From NCBI GenBank assembly GCA_963710205.1, contig CAVPZG010000006.1:62001-126000 (forward strand): DNA of 64,000 nt. Reading direction: 5' to 3'. The position numbers and the translations under genes were made by a program. Position 1 is the stretch's first letter; each line of letters begins with the position of its first letter. Of the stretch, positions 50,958 through 59,604 are shown in pieces. The notes beneath the pieces were generated by a model. The model was not told the origin of the DNA. It saw only the letters and a list, made by a program, of their open reading frames with translations, and searched no databases. This DNA is from Pacificimonas sp963710205. GTDB taxonomy: Bacteria; Pseudomonadota; Alphaproteobacteria; Sphingomonadales; Sphingomonadaceae.

Positions 50958-51611
50958 TCAATAGCCTTTCGGTTCGTCCCTGTCGTCCGCGGCCCCGCCG
51001 ATATGGATCGCCCGTTCCCTGCCGCCCTCGATCCGGAACACGGTGCCCTGCGGCGCGTCGCCGGCGATGGGGACACAGCCCGCCTCGATAGGCTCACCCC
51101 CGACCAGCGCGCCGCGCAGGACACGGGCGGTCATGCCGTGCGAGATGACGAGGGCCGGGCGCGCGGGGTCGAGGTCCGCCAGCCAATTGTCCAGTCGCGC
51201 GCGAATGTCGGGATACCACTCCCCTTCGGGCGGCTTCACGCAGAACAGCCGCCGCTCCATGTCGACGATGGGTGTGCCGCTTTCCGCCACGATATCGGCA
51301 TAGGCGCGGCCCTCCCACAGGCCGACGTCGATCTCGAGGAGGCGCTCGTCCTGGCGGATGTCGAAATAGTCGCGTTCCAGATGCTCGGCGATGATGGCGG
51401 CGGTCTGCAGCGTTCGGCCCGCCCTGGACGCCCAGAGGTCGATATCGGGCCTTGCGCCGAGCTCCGCCCGCAGCGCAGCGCCCATGGCCTCCGCCTGCGC
51501 CACACCGGTGCGGGTGAGCGGTGTGTGGCCCATATGCCCCTGCATTCGCGCGCCCGCATTGAAGACGGTTTCGGCATGGCGGGCGAGGTACAGAGGAGCG
51601 GTGAGGATCAT
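50958..51611 (-). CDS. histidine phosphatase family protein
   Basis: A 217-residue phosphoglycerate mutase-like phosphatase. The catalytic RHG-type motif appears as LARHAETVFN, followed by TPLTRTGVAQAEAMG, the acid in DERLLEIDVGLWEG and the second histidine in LVISHGMTARVLRG. The substrate (sugar phosphate, nucleotide or other) cannot be inferred. ATG at 51611 is used; upstream codons run through the promoter region of the divergent outer-membrane gene. Confidence 0.88.
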   Translation of the reverse strand: MILTAPLYLARHAETVFNAGARMQGHMGHTPLTRTGVAQAEAMGAALRAELGARPDIDLWASRAGRTLQTAAIIAEHLERDYFDIRQDERLLEIDVGLWEGRAYADIVAESGTPIVDMERRLFCVKPPEGEWYPDIRARLDNWLADLDPARPALVISHGMTARVLRGALVGGEPIEAGCVPIAGDAPQGTVFRIEGGRERAIHIGGAADDRDEPKGY

Positions 51612-51770
51612 GACCACGGGACTAAAGCCTGCCCGCCATGCTGCAACTGTTGCAATAATGTCACGCGCAATAAAATTGCGAACGGGGGTTCGGAACGTCC
51701 CCGCCGTATCAACCATTGCAGGGGCTCGAACGGTGAACGCCGTCCAGCAAAATCATAAATGGAGTTCATA

Positions 51771-52367
51771 ATGCTTAAGAAGTTTCTCGCTGTCACTGCC
51801 GTCGCCGCCATCATTCCGGCCGCGGCCAGCGCACAGCAGGTCCGCGAAGCCATTCCCTATGTCGGTGCGGCTGTTGGCTATCACCAGCTTGAAGAAATCG
51901 ACGCTGCCGACTTTGGCGGCACCGATGACGTCAGCATCGACGGTTTCACCTATGGTGGCTATGCCGGTGTGCATGTTCCAATGGGCGAAACGCTGATCGT
52001 TGGCGTCGAGGGCAATTTCAACCTCGGTACGGGAACGATTGATTCCGAATATGGCGCAACGGCGCATATCGGCACGATGCTCGGCGAAAATTCCATGCTG
52101 TTCGCCCGTGCGGGCTATCAGTGGGTGAATGTGGACCGCAGCAAGCTGGCCGACGATTTTGCCGACACCTTCGGCTTCGCCGGGACCGACCGTGACGATT
52201 TCGTCAACGGCTTCCGCACAGGCTTCGGCAGCGATGTCGAAGGCGATTATCTGGTCGGCGTTGGCGGTGAATTCGGCGTTGGCGAAAGCTCCGCCTTCCG
52301 CCTGACGGTCGACACGATCAGCTTTGACACGCTGCGCCTCGGCGCGGGTTACAGCATCCGGTTCTAA
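51771..52367 (+). CDS. outer-membrane beta-barrel protein
   Basis: A 198-residue protein with a signal peptide (LKKFLAVTAVAAIIPAAASAQ) and alternating-hydrophobicity strands typical of an opacity-type or OmpA-like eight-stranded barrel: YVGAAVGYHQ, FTYGGYAGVHVPM, IVGVEGNFNLG, MLFARAGYQWV, YLVGVGGEFGVG and a terminal aromatic (LGAGYSIRF). ATG at 51771 with a GGAG six bases upstream is used. An intrinsic terminator follows. Its ligand or role is unknown. Confidence 0.85.
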   Translation: MLKKFLAVTAVAAIIPAAASAQQVREAIPYVGAAVGYHQLEEIDAADFGGTDDVSIDGFTYGGYAGVHVPMGETLIVGVEGNFNLGTGTIDSEYGATAHIGTMLGENSMLFARAGYQWVNVDRSKLADDFADTFGFAGTDRDDFVNGFRTGFGSDVEGDYLVGVGGEFGVGESSAFRLTVDTISFDTLRLGAGYSIRF

Positions 52368-52388
52368 TTCCGGAAAAGCTGCGTTAGG

Positions 52389-52425
52389 AAAGGGGTCGAT
52401 CATTTCGGTGATCGGCCCTTTTTTC
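52389..52425 (+). terminator. intrinsic terminator after the outer-membrane barrel gene
   Basis: A stem AAGGGGTCGATCA / TGATCGGCCCTT with a TTTCGG-type loop, followed by six T residues, 22 bases past the stop codon. It separates the barrel gene from scoA, whose TTG start lies about 22 bases further on. Confidence 0.85.
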
Positions 52426-52446
52426 TTATACGGGAGCGCGATTAGC

Positions 52447-53151
52447 TTGGCGAACAAACTCTACGACGATGCGGCAGCCGCTCTCGATGGTCTGGCGAAG
52501 GACGGCATTACCGTCATGGCTGGCGGCTTTGGCCTGTGCGGCATTCCCGAAAAGCTGATCGCCGCGCTGCGCGACAGCGGCGCGAAGGATCTGACCTGCA
52601 TTTCCAACAATGCGGGCGTCGACGATTTCGGGCTGGGTCTGCTCCTGCAAACGCGGCAGATCAGGAAGATGATCTCCTCCTATGTCGGTGAGAACAAGGA
52701 GTTCGAGCGGCAATATCTGGGCGGCGAACTGGAACTGGAGTTCAACCCGCAAGGGACGCTCGCCGAACGCTGCCGCGCGGGCGGCGCTGGTATTCCCGGC
52801 TTCTACACCAAAACCGGCGTCGGCACGCTGGTCGCGGAGGGTAAGGAGCACAAGGAGTTCGGCGGCGAAACCTACATTCTGGAAACCGGCCTCACCGCCG
52901 ACATCGCGCTCGTGAAGGCGTGGAAGGCGGACCCGGCGGGTAACCTCGTCTATCGCAAGACCGCGCGCAATTTCAATCCGGTCATGGCGACGGCGGGCAA
53001 GGTGACGATCGCCGAAGTCGAGGAATTGGTGGGGCCGGGCGAACTCGATCCCGACTGCATCGATACGCCGGGGATTTTCGTCCAGCGGCTGATCGTCGGG
53101 CAGGATTACGAAAAGCGCATCGAGCAGCGCACAGTGCGGGAGGCGGTGTGA
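52447..53151 (+). CDS. scoA: 3-oxoacid CoA-transferase subunit A
   Basis: Subunit A of the succinyl-CoA:3-oxoacid CoA-transferase type enzyme, which activates acetoacetate for ketone-body or PHB use. TTG at 52447, with GGGAG upstream, gives 234 residues, the usual subunit A length; no suitable ATG is available. Family features are ITVMAGGFGLCGIPEKLI, ISNNAGVDDFGLG and AGGAGIPGFYTKTGVGT. Its stop overlaps the scoB start (TGATG). Confidence 0.94.
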   Translation: MANKLYDDAAAALDGLAKDGITVMAGGFGLCGIPEKLIAALRDSGAKDLTCISNNAGVDDFGLGLLLQTRQIRKMISSYVGENKEFERQYLGGELELEFNPQGTLAERCRAGGAGIPGFYTKTGVGTLVAEGKEHKEFGGETYILETGLTADIALVKAWKADPAGNLVYRKTARNFNPVMATAGKVTIAEVEELVGPGELDPDCIDTPGIFVQRLIVGQDYEKRIEQRTVREAV

Positions 53152-53792
53152 TGGGTTGGACACGCGACCAAATGGCGGAACGCGCCGCCAGGGAACTCAA
53201 GGATGGTTTCTACTGCAACCTGGGCATCGGCATGCCGACGCTGGTGGCAAATTACATCCCGGACGGCGTCGATGTGACGCTGCAGTCTGAGAACGGCATG
53301 CTGGGCATGGGACCGTTTCCAACGGAAGCCGAGATCGATCCTGATCTGATCAATGCAGGCAAGCAGACGATCACGGAACTGAATCGCACCAGCTATTTCA
53401 GCAGCGCCGACAGTTTCGCGATGATCCGCGGCGGGCATATCGACCTTAGTATCCTCGGCGCGATGGAGGTCGCGGAAAATGGCGACATCGCCAACTGGAT
53501 GATCCCGGGGAAAATGGTGAAGGGCATGGGCGGCGCGATGGATCTGGTCGCGGGCGTCAAGAAGATCATCGTGCTGATGGACCACACCAACAAGGCCGGC
53601 GAGAGCAAATTCCTGAAGCGATGTTCACTGCCGCTGACCGGTACCAATGTCGTCGACATGATCGTTTCCGACCTGGGCGTGTTTCAGCGCGCCGATCATG
53701 ACAGCCCGTTCCGCCTGATCGAACTTGCGCCGGGTGTCACCGCGGACGAAGTGCGTACCAAGACCGAAGCCCATTATGAGGTAGCCCTATGA
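53151..53792 (+). CDS. scoB: 3-oxoacid CoA-transferase subunit B
   Basis: Catalytic subunit B of the same CoA-transferase. The 213-residue product from ATG at 53151 has the SENG motif with the active-site glutamate (LQSENGMLGMGP), NLGIGMPTLVANYIP at the N-terminus and the GGAMDLVAGVKKIIVLMDHT block. It overlaps scoA by one base and is overlapped by the DUF2959 gene at its 3' end by four bases (ATGA). Confidence 0.95.
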   Translation: MGWTRDQMAERAARELKDGFYCNLGIGMPTLVANYIPDGVDVTLQSENGMLGMGPFPTEAEIDPDLINAGKQTITELNRTSYFSSADSFAMIRGGHIDLSILGAMEVAENGDIANWMIPGKMVKGMGGAMDLVAGVKKIIVLMDHTNKAGESKFLKRCSLPLTGTNVVDMIVSDLGVFQRADHDSPFRLIELAPGVTADEVRTKTEAHYEVAL

Positions 53793-54439
53793 CCCGCCTG
53801 CTTTTCGCATCCGCCGCTGCCCTGCTGGCGCTGTCCGGCTGTCAGTCCACCGTCTATTACAAGGCGCTGGAGCAGGTGGGGATCGAGAAGCGCGACCTGC
53901 TGGTGGACCGGGTGGAGGATGCGCGTGGCAGCCAGATGGGCGCGCAGGAGGCGTTCAAGGCGGCCTTGTCGGCCTATCGGACGACGTCGAGCGCGGACGC
54001 GGCGCGGCTTGAAGACGCCTATGACAAGTTTTCGGGCGCCTATGACAATGCCAAGGACAAGGCCGCGGCTGCCCGCGGCGACATCGGCGACATGCGCCGT
54101 GTCGCCACCGACCTGTTCGCGGAATGGGAATCGGAACTCGGCAAATATCAGGATGCGGGTCTGAGGGCGGAGTCAGCCGCGCAGCTTGCGGACACACGCC
54201 AGCGTTATGCCGCGCTCGATGCGCGCCTGATCCAGTCGGAGGAAAAGATGCAGCCCGTCCTTCTCGCGTTTCGCGACCGGGTGCTCTACCTCAAGCACAA
54301 TCTCAACGCGCAGGCCATCGACCAGATGCGCGGCGAGCAGGCACGCATCGAAGGCGACGTTTCCAACCTGATCGCCGAGCTCGACGCCAGCATCGCCGAG
54401 GCGAACAGCTTTATCGCCGGGATGAAGTCAGGGGCGTAG
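53789..54439 (+). CDS. DUF2959 family lipoprotein
   Basis: A 216-residue lipoprotein (lipobox ALSGC, Cys at about 18) of the DUF2959 type. The mature part is long-helical and charged: YYKALEQVGIEKRDLLVDRVEDARGSQ, AFKAALSAY, and AFRDRVLYLKHNLNAQAIDQM are the conserved blocks, with coiled-coil character throughout. The function is unknown. It overlaps scoB by four bases but is unlikely to be functionally linked to it. Confidence 0.85.
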   Translation: MTRLLFASAAALLALSGCQSTVYYKALEQVGIEKRDLLVDRVEDARGSQMGAQEAFKAALSAYRTTSSADAARLEDAYDKFSGAYDNAKDKAAAARGDIGDMRRVATDLFAEWESELGKYQDAGLRAESAAQLADTRQRYAALDARLIQSEEKMQPVLLAFRDRVLYLKHNLNAQAIDQMRGEQARIEGDVSNLIAELDASIAEANSFIAGMKSGA

Positions 54440-54520
54440 CGCCTACGGGAATTCCCGCAAAGACTACCCGCCTCTCATCCGGCATGGTTCGGAGTGGAGA
54501 GAGGTGCGGGAGCGACAGCG

Positions 54521-55381
54521 ATGGAGATCCAGAATAGCGGCGTAGGCAGCAACACCGATACGCGGGTATCCGGCGCAAATGCCGCCGCTGCGGCGCTTGC
54601 CGGTAACGAATTCGCAGGTTCTGTCGGCATGAGCCCTGCTGAAATGGCCGCCAACCCGCCCGGTATCGGCACGGAGCAGCGCGATATCGACCTCGCGCAT
54701 CTTGCTGGCGATGTCTATGAAACCACGTCCGCGCCGCCCGCAGGCTGGCGGGAAGCCACGGCCGACGATCTTGCCGCCATCGGTCTCGACCAGAGCGATC
54801 TCAGTCTGCCCAACAGCGATTTCCAGGCGCGGGTTTATGTTGCCGGTTCGGGGTCAAACACGGACTATGTCGTCGCCTTTCGGGGCACGCAGTCCGGTGC
54901 GGACTGGGCACAGAATGCCCAGCAGGGCGTGGGTCTGAACAGCGCCTATTACGAACAGGCGATCAACATTGGCCGCAAGGTCGCGCTTTCAGGCGCCGAT
55001 GTGCAGTTCACCGGCCATTCGCTGGGCGGCGGCCTTGCGTCTGCCGCATCCGTCGCGTCGGGCCTTCCCGGCGTCACCTTCAATGCGGCCGGACTTCATC
55101 AATCGACCATAGCCAGGGCAACCGCCGTAAATCCGTCGGGAGCTACGGGTGAGGTCACCGCCTATTATGTGCCGGGGGAAATCCTGCACGAACTGCAGCA
55201 GAACAACATTCTAAATCCATTCGACGATTTCGCGGCGAACGTCATGCCCAATGCCTATGGCAATCAGGTTGCGCTCGATGTGGATCGCCCCTCCAGCACC
55301 AGTTGGTATAATCACTTCAATCCGGTAGATCGCCATCTGATGCCATGGGTTATTGCGGGGATAACGCCCGGCAATCAGTAA
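54521..55381 (+). CDS. lipase-like serine hydrolase (candidate toxin)
   Basis: A 286-residue alpha/beta hydrolase of the lipase class 3/DUF2974-like type. The segment YVVAFRGTQSGADW is followed by the nucleophile elbow TGHSLGGGLASAA with Ser167. NAAGLH follows the elbow, and a possible catalytic His is in VDRHLMPWV near the end. The N-terminal 60 residues are Ala/Asn/Ser-rich with no recognisable signal peptide. This module resembles phospholipase domains of polymorphic or secreted effectors, but no PAAR, VgrG, Rhs or XVIPCD-like part is visible. The next gene, ten bases on, encodes a membrane-anchored ankyrin protein. Confidence 0.8.
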   Translation: MEIQNSGVGSNTDTRVSGANAAAAALAGNEFAGSVGMSPAEMAANPPGIGTEQRDIDLAHLAGDVYETTSAPPAGWREATADDLAAIGLDQSDLSLPNSDFQARVYVAGSGSNTDYVVAFRGTQSGADWAQNAQQGVGLNSAYYEQAINIGRKVALSGADVQFTGHSLGGGLASAASVASGLPGVTFNAAGLHQSTIARATAVNPSGATGEVTAYYVPGEILHELQQNNILNPFDDFAANVMPNAYGNQVALDVDRPSSTSWYNHFNPVDRHLMPWVIAGITPGNQ

Positions 55382-55390
55382 GGGGACCTG

Positions 55391-56230
55391 ATGACGCGGA
55401 CCATGCTCTATCTTGCAGGCGGCGCGGCATTGGCATTGCTGATCGGTGCTGTTAGCGTCGGCGGCATGGCGGAGGGGCTCATGTCGGACGGCTTTACGCA
55501 GGGGTTTCAGCAGCATGACCGGCAGCAGGATGTCGACGGTTTCGCCGTTGGCCCCCCGCGTCGGGCCGCGCAGGCCATTGCCGATGGCGACGTCGCGGCC
55601 TTGAAGGCTGTCCTTGCCGACCATCCGGAAGCGGCGGCCGCGGTGTCGGGCGAGATCGACCTTCTCATCCTTGCCATGGCACACCGGAATCGCGGTGCGT
55701 TCGACGCGCTGGTCGAGGCGGGGGCCGATGTGAACGGGGCGGGCAAATACGCCCCGATCGCCTATGCCATCGAGATGAAGGACGACTGGTGGCTCGATCG
55801 GCTGATCGCCCTGAAGGCAGACCCCGACGGCACGGCGCCAAACGGCATGGAGGCGCTCGACCGGGCCATATTGGAAACGTCCGAGGACCGCGCGCTGAAA
55901 CTGGTCGCCGCGGGGGCGGACCCGAAGCTCGATACTGGCGGCGGTAACACCTACGCGCATGAGGCGGCCATCGTGAACCGGTTCAATGTGGTCGAGGCGC
56001 TGATGGAAAAGGGCGCGGATATGTGGGCAACATCCGGCATCGGCGTGACCCCCGCCTATCTGGTCGCCAACCCCTCACCCGCGACGACCGGTGACCCGAA
56101 GATACTGGAACCCGCCCGTCAGCGCATCCTCGCCAGGCTGAAGGAAAACGGTCCGGAATGGCCGCCGTCGAGCCCTGAGGACGTGCGCGCGCGGGTCAAA
56201 GCAGGAACGTGGCTGCGACCCGTCAATTAG
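55391..56230 (+). CDS. membrane-anchored ankyrin repeat protein (candidate immunity protein)
   Basis: A 279-residue protein with one N-terminal membrane segment (LYLAGGAALALLIGAVSVGG) and about five degenerate ankyrin-type repeats: AAQAIADGDVAALKAVLADHP, NRGAFDALVEAGADVNGAG, the EDRALKLVAAGADPKLD repeat, and RFNVVEALMEKGADMWA. The single anchor would place the repeats in the periplasm if it acts as an uncleaved signal. Ankyrin proteins are one known class of immunity protein in polymorphic toxin systems. The gene follows the lipase-like gene by nine bases and is probably in the same transcript. Confidence 0.83.
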   Translation: MTRTMLYLAGGAALALLIGAVSVGGMAEGLMSDGFTQGFQQHDRQQDVDGFAVGPPRRAAQAIADGDVAALKAVLADHPEAAAAVSGEIDLLILAMAHRNRGAFDALVEAGADVNGAGKYAPIAYAIEMKDDWWLDRLIALKADPDGTAPNGMEALDRAILETSEDRALKLVAAGADPKLDTGGGNTYAHEAAIVNRFNVVEALMEKGADMWATSGIGVTPAYLVANPSPATTGDPKILEPARQRILARLKENGPEWPPSSPEDVRARVKAGTWLRPVN

Positions 56231-56320
56231 GCCTATTCGCATCAACTTCTGCCTTTGCCCTGTCGGCCAAATTCGCTATGCCCACGCTATTCACCATCTT
56301 CGGGGCAGGACAGGAATTCC

Positions 56321-57421
56321 ATGAAAGCGACGGTTGAACGGGCGACTTTGCTCAAATGTCTGGGCCATGTGCAGTCGGTCGTCGAGCGGCGGAATACCAT
56401 CCCCATTCTTTCGAACGTCCTGATCGAGGCGGAAGATGGCGGACTGAAACTGACTGCGACCGATCTTGATCTGCAGGTCGTCGATTCCATCGCCGCGCAG
56501 ACCGACACGGCGGGGGCGACAACGGTGTCCGCGCACACGCTGTTCGACATTGCCCGCAAGCTGCCCGACGGCAGCCAGGTGTCGCTGGACGTCAGCGAAG
56601 GCAATATGAAGATCAAGGCGGGACGCTATTCGTCCAAGCTGTCGACGCTGCCGCGCGACGACTTTCCCATGATCGCCGAAAGCGAACTGCCGACGACGTT
56701 CAGCCTGCCGGGCGAGACGCTGAGCCAGCTGATCGACAAGACCAAATTCGCCATCAGCACCGAGGAAACGCGCTATTATCTGAACGGCATCTTCCTGCAT
56801 GTGACCGAGGGCAAGATGTTCGCCGTTGCCACCGATGGCCACCGCCTGGCGCGCGTGACGCTCGATGCGCCCGCCGGCACGGACGGGATGCCGGATGTCA
56901 TCGTGCCGCGCAAATGCGTCAACGAACTGAGGAAGCTGCTCGACGAGAATGAGGGCGATGTCGAAATCGGCCTGAGCGCATCGAAGATCCGTTTCCGTGT
57001 CGGCACAGCCGTCCTGACATCCAAGCTGATCGACGGCACGTTCCCCGACTATAGCCGCGTCATCCCGACAGGAAATGACAAGCTGCTGAAGGTCGATCCG
57101 AAGGTTCTGGCGGAAGGCGTTGACCGTGTCAGCGCCATCGCCACGGACAGGACCAAGGCTGTCAAGCTGACGCTCGACAAGGACAGGATCATCCTGAGCG
57201 TTACCAGCCCCGAAACCGGCACGGCGACCGAGGAAGTTCCTGCGGATTACTCATCGGACGGTTTCGACGTAGGCTTCAACTCGAAATACCTGCTCGATAT
57301 CCTGAACGAAGTGAAGGGCGACCAGATTGACGTCCACCTCGCCGATGCCGCCGCGCCGACGCTTATTCGCGAGGGCGACGATTCAAACGCGCTTTATGTA
57401 CTGATGCCGATGCGCGTATAA
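56321..57421 (+). CDS. dnaN: DNA polymerase III subunit beta (sliding clamp)
   Basis: Ring-shaped processivity factor for DNA polymerase III. The 366-residue product from ATG at 56321 has the three tandem clamp domains, beginning MKATVERATLLKCLGHVQSVVERRNTIPIL; the SKLIDGTFPDYSRVIP segment and the C-terminal ALYVLMPMRV end are highly conserved. The 90 bases upstream contain no recognisable DnaA box. recF and gyrB follow on the same strand but are separated from dnaN by a PEP-CTERM gene. Confidence 0.97.
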   Translation: MKATVERATLLKCLGHVQSVVERRNTIPILSNVLIEAEDGGLKLTATDLDLQVVDSIAAQTDTAGATTVSAHTLFDIARKLPDGSQVSLDVSEGNMKIKAGRYSSKLSTLPRDDFPMIAESELPTTFSLPGETLSQLIDKTKFAISTEETRYYLNGIFLHVTEGKMFAVATDGHRLARVTLDAPAGTDGMPDVIVPRKCVNELRKLLDENEGDVEIGLSASKIRFRVGTAVLTSKLIDGTFPDYSRVIPTGNDKLLKVDPKVLAEGVDRVSAIATDRTKAVKLTLDKDRIILSVTSPETGTATEEVPADYSSDGFDVGFNSKYLLDILNEVKGDQIDVHLADAAAPTLIREGDDSNALYVLMPMRV

Positions 57422-57500
57422 GAGGAAACCACCGGGCGGGTGTTTGCGCCCCACTTGTTGCGTCGATGTGTTTCAGAACCATGACCAGCAGGGGAATATC

Positions 57501-58424
57501 ATGCGCGCACTTGTCACTTTTCTCGCCGTTGCGGCCGCCGCCTCGGCAGCGTCCACCGCCTCCGCCGCGCCGCTCTTTTACGGCAGCTCTTCCTTTGTGA
57601 CCGCACGCAGCTGCGTGACGGCGGCGCCGACCGATCCCTGTGACGGTACGATTTTCCCCGATCAGCGCATTTTCGACAGTGTGTTCGACGGCGGGGCAAG
57701 CTCGACCGCCGATGCGCTCCTTGAGCTTGCCGATGGCAGCGCGTCCGCCGGGCAGGTCGATTTCGTTGCCGGCCTCGACCTTCCAAGGCTGCGCGGCAGA
57801 TCCGAGAGCAGTTCCGACACCCGAATGAACTCGAACCAGGTCGGCTATCAGTCCTTCCTCTATTCGGGCGCGGCGGGGACGGCGTTCGCGCTTACGGGTA
57901 TGCTGGACTTCGATACATCTGGCGCGGACGGCCCGCTGATGGGCGTCGGTCCTGGCGAAGGGCTTGTGACGGCGTCGATATTCCTGTTCGATCCCTCCGT
58001 CGCCGCCGGTCTTGTCACGGCAGAGGACATTTTCAATGGCACGTTTTCGGCAGACTGCGGCAGTGCGGGCGTGATCGCGCGCACCGACACCTATACCTCA
58101 GCCGGAACCGCTGCCGGACCGCAATCCGTCTCGATCGGGCTGCTGACGGACTGTGCGGGCCTGCCCATCATGCTGACCCCCGGCGACACGTTCCTTGTGG
58201 GGGCGACCATGCAGACACCATCGAACAGGGGCGGCTTCGCGAATGCCTTCAGCACGTTCACGCTGGCGCTGAGCGATACGCTGAGCGCGGAAGAGCGCGC
58301 CAATCTGGAGGCCAACCTGATTTCTGCGATAGATATCCCCGCGCCGCCGGCTTTGGCGATCTTCGGTCTGGGGCTGGCGATGATCGGCAGCCGCCGGCGG
58401 GATCGGCGCCGCCCACGCGAATAG
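57501..58424 (+). CDS. PEP-CTERM sorting domain protein
   Basis: A 307-residue exported protein. The signal peptide (FLAVAAAASAASTASAAP) is followed by a Ser/Thr/Gly/Asp-rich region containing several cysteines (RSCVTAAPTDPC, ADCGSAG, LTDCAGLP). The end is a PEP-CTERM-like tail: IPAPPAL, hydrophobic helix (AIFGLGLAMIGS) and an Arg-rich cluster. The mature domain is not recognised. It lies between dnaN and recF. A poor sigma-54-like match (GG and TTTGC at 57433-57447) sits 54 bases before the start. Confidence 0.82.
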   Translation: MRALVTFLAVAAAASAASTASAAPLFYGSSSFVTARSCVTAAPTDPCDGTIFPDQRIFDSVFDGGASSTADALLELADGSASAGQVDFVAGLDLPRLRGRSESSSDTRMNSNQVGYQSFLYSGAAGTAFALTGMLDFDTSGADGPLMGVGPGEGLVTASIFLFDPSVAAGLVTAEDIFNGTFSADCGSAGVIARTDTYTSAGTAAGPQSVSIGLLTDCAGLPIMLTPGDTFLVGATMQTPSNRGGFANAFSTFTLALSDTLSAEERANLEANLISAIDIPAPPALAIFGLGLAMIGSRRRDRRRPRE

Positions 58425-58481
58425 GGCATGAACGCGGCGAAGGGCGCTTCTCAAACCGGACAGCTTCGTGAATAGAGGGGC

Positions 58482-59582
58482 GTGACCGCCGAACCCCGCT
58501 CCATTTCCAGCCTGATGCTGACCGATTTCCGCTCTCACCAGCGCGCGGACTTGCAGGTGGGCGGCGGCCTGATTGCCATCAGCGGTCCGAACGGCGCGGG
58601 AAAGACGAACCTGCTCGAGGCCCTGTCACTGCTCTCGCCGGGGCGCGGCCTCAGGCGGGCGGCGCTGTCCAACATGGCGCGCATTGGCGGAGATGGCGGT
58701 TTTTCCATTGCCGCGCGTCTGGATACGGGAGCGGGCGAACCTGTCGAGATCGGCACGGGCATCGAGCCCGCTTCCGCCCGCCGCATCCTTCGCATCAATG
58801 GCGCCAATGCCGCTGCGAACACGCTCTCTGAATGGCTTTCGGTTCTCTGGCTGACGCCTGCGATGGACCGGCTCTTCATGGGCGGAGCCGGAGACCGCCG
58901 CCGCTTTCTGGATCGTCTGACGCTGGCGCTGCATCCGGAGCACGCGCAGGCGGCCACGCGCTATGAGGCCGCAATGCGCGAACGGAACCGGCTGATCGCC
59001 GATGGCCGCACGGGCGATGGCTGGCTGGGGGCGGTGGAGCGCCAGATGGGCGAGTTTGGCGCGCTGGTGTCGGGGGCACGGTTCGCGGGCGTGTCGTCGC
59101 TCTCGCTGGCGCTTGCCGAGCAGCAGGGGCCGTTCCCCCGCGCGCTGATCCGGATCGATGGCGAGCCGTGGAATAATCCGGCCGCATTGACCGAAGCGCT
59201 GGCGGCGTCACGTCCGCGCGACATTCGCGCGGGCCGCACGCTCGTCGGCCCGCACCGCGATGATCTGAACGTCATTCACGCGGAGAAGGACCAGCCCGCT
59301 GACCGCGCCTCCACGGGCGAGCAGAAGGCGCTGCTGCTTGGCATCGTGCTGGCACATGCGGCGCTGGTGGCGACGGAAACCGGGCGGCGTCCGATCCTGC
59401 TGCTGGATGAAGTCGCGGCGCATCTGGATGAGGCGCGGCGCGCGGCGCTGTTCGGGCTTCTGACCGACCTTGGCGCGCAGGTCTGGATGACGGGCACGGA
59501 CGCGTCGCTTTTCCGTGCAATTCCCGAGGGCGCGACCTATATGGAGATGGTTGACGGGGTGCCCATCGTGCGCCCCTCCTGA
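58482..59582 (+). CDS. recF: DNA replication and repair protein RecF
   Basis: SMC-like ATPase that loads RecA onto gapped DNA. A GTG start at 58482 gives 366 residues. Walker A is SGPNGAGKTNLLEAL (about 34-42), the signature region is STGEQKALLLGIVLAHAAL and Walker B is PILLLDEVAAHLDEARR. The conserved LTDFRSHQ near the N-terminus is also RecF-typical. It ends 22 bases before the gyrB start. Confidence 0.95.
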   Translation: MTAEPRSISSLMLTDFRSHQRADLQVGGGLIAISGPNGAGKTNLLEALSLLSPGRGLRRAALSNMARIGGDGGFSIAARLDTGAGEPVEIGTGIEPASARRILRINGANAAANTLSEWLSVLWLTPAMDRLFMGGAGDRRRFLDRLTLALHPEHAQAATRYEAAMRERNRLIADGRTGDGWLGAVERQMGEFGALVSGARFAGVSSLSLALAEQQGPFPRALIRIDGEPWNNPAALTEALAASRPRDIRAGRTLVGPHRDDLNVIHAEKDQPADRASTGEQKALLLGIVLAHAALVATETGRRPILLLDEVAAHLDEARRAALFGLLTDLGAQVWMTGTDASLFRAIPEGATYMEMVDGVPIVRPS

Positions 59583-59604
59583 CGGGGTAGTTGAAGGACA
59601 GATT

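Noticed and set aside
57433..57447. Sigma-54-like match before the PEP-CTERM gene at 57501
   Set aside because: Only the GG, one G and the TTGC agree with the consensus; too weak to list as a promoter, though the spacing to the start is similar to that at 30038.
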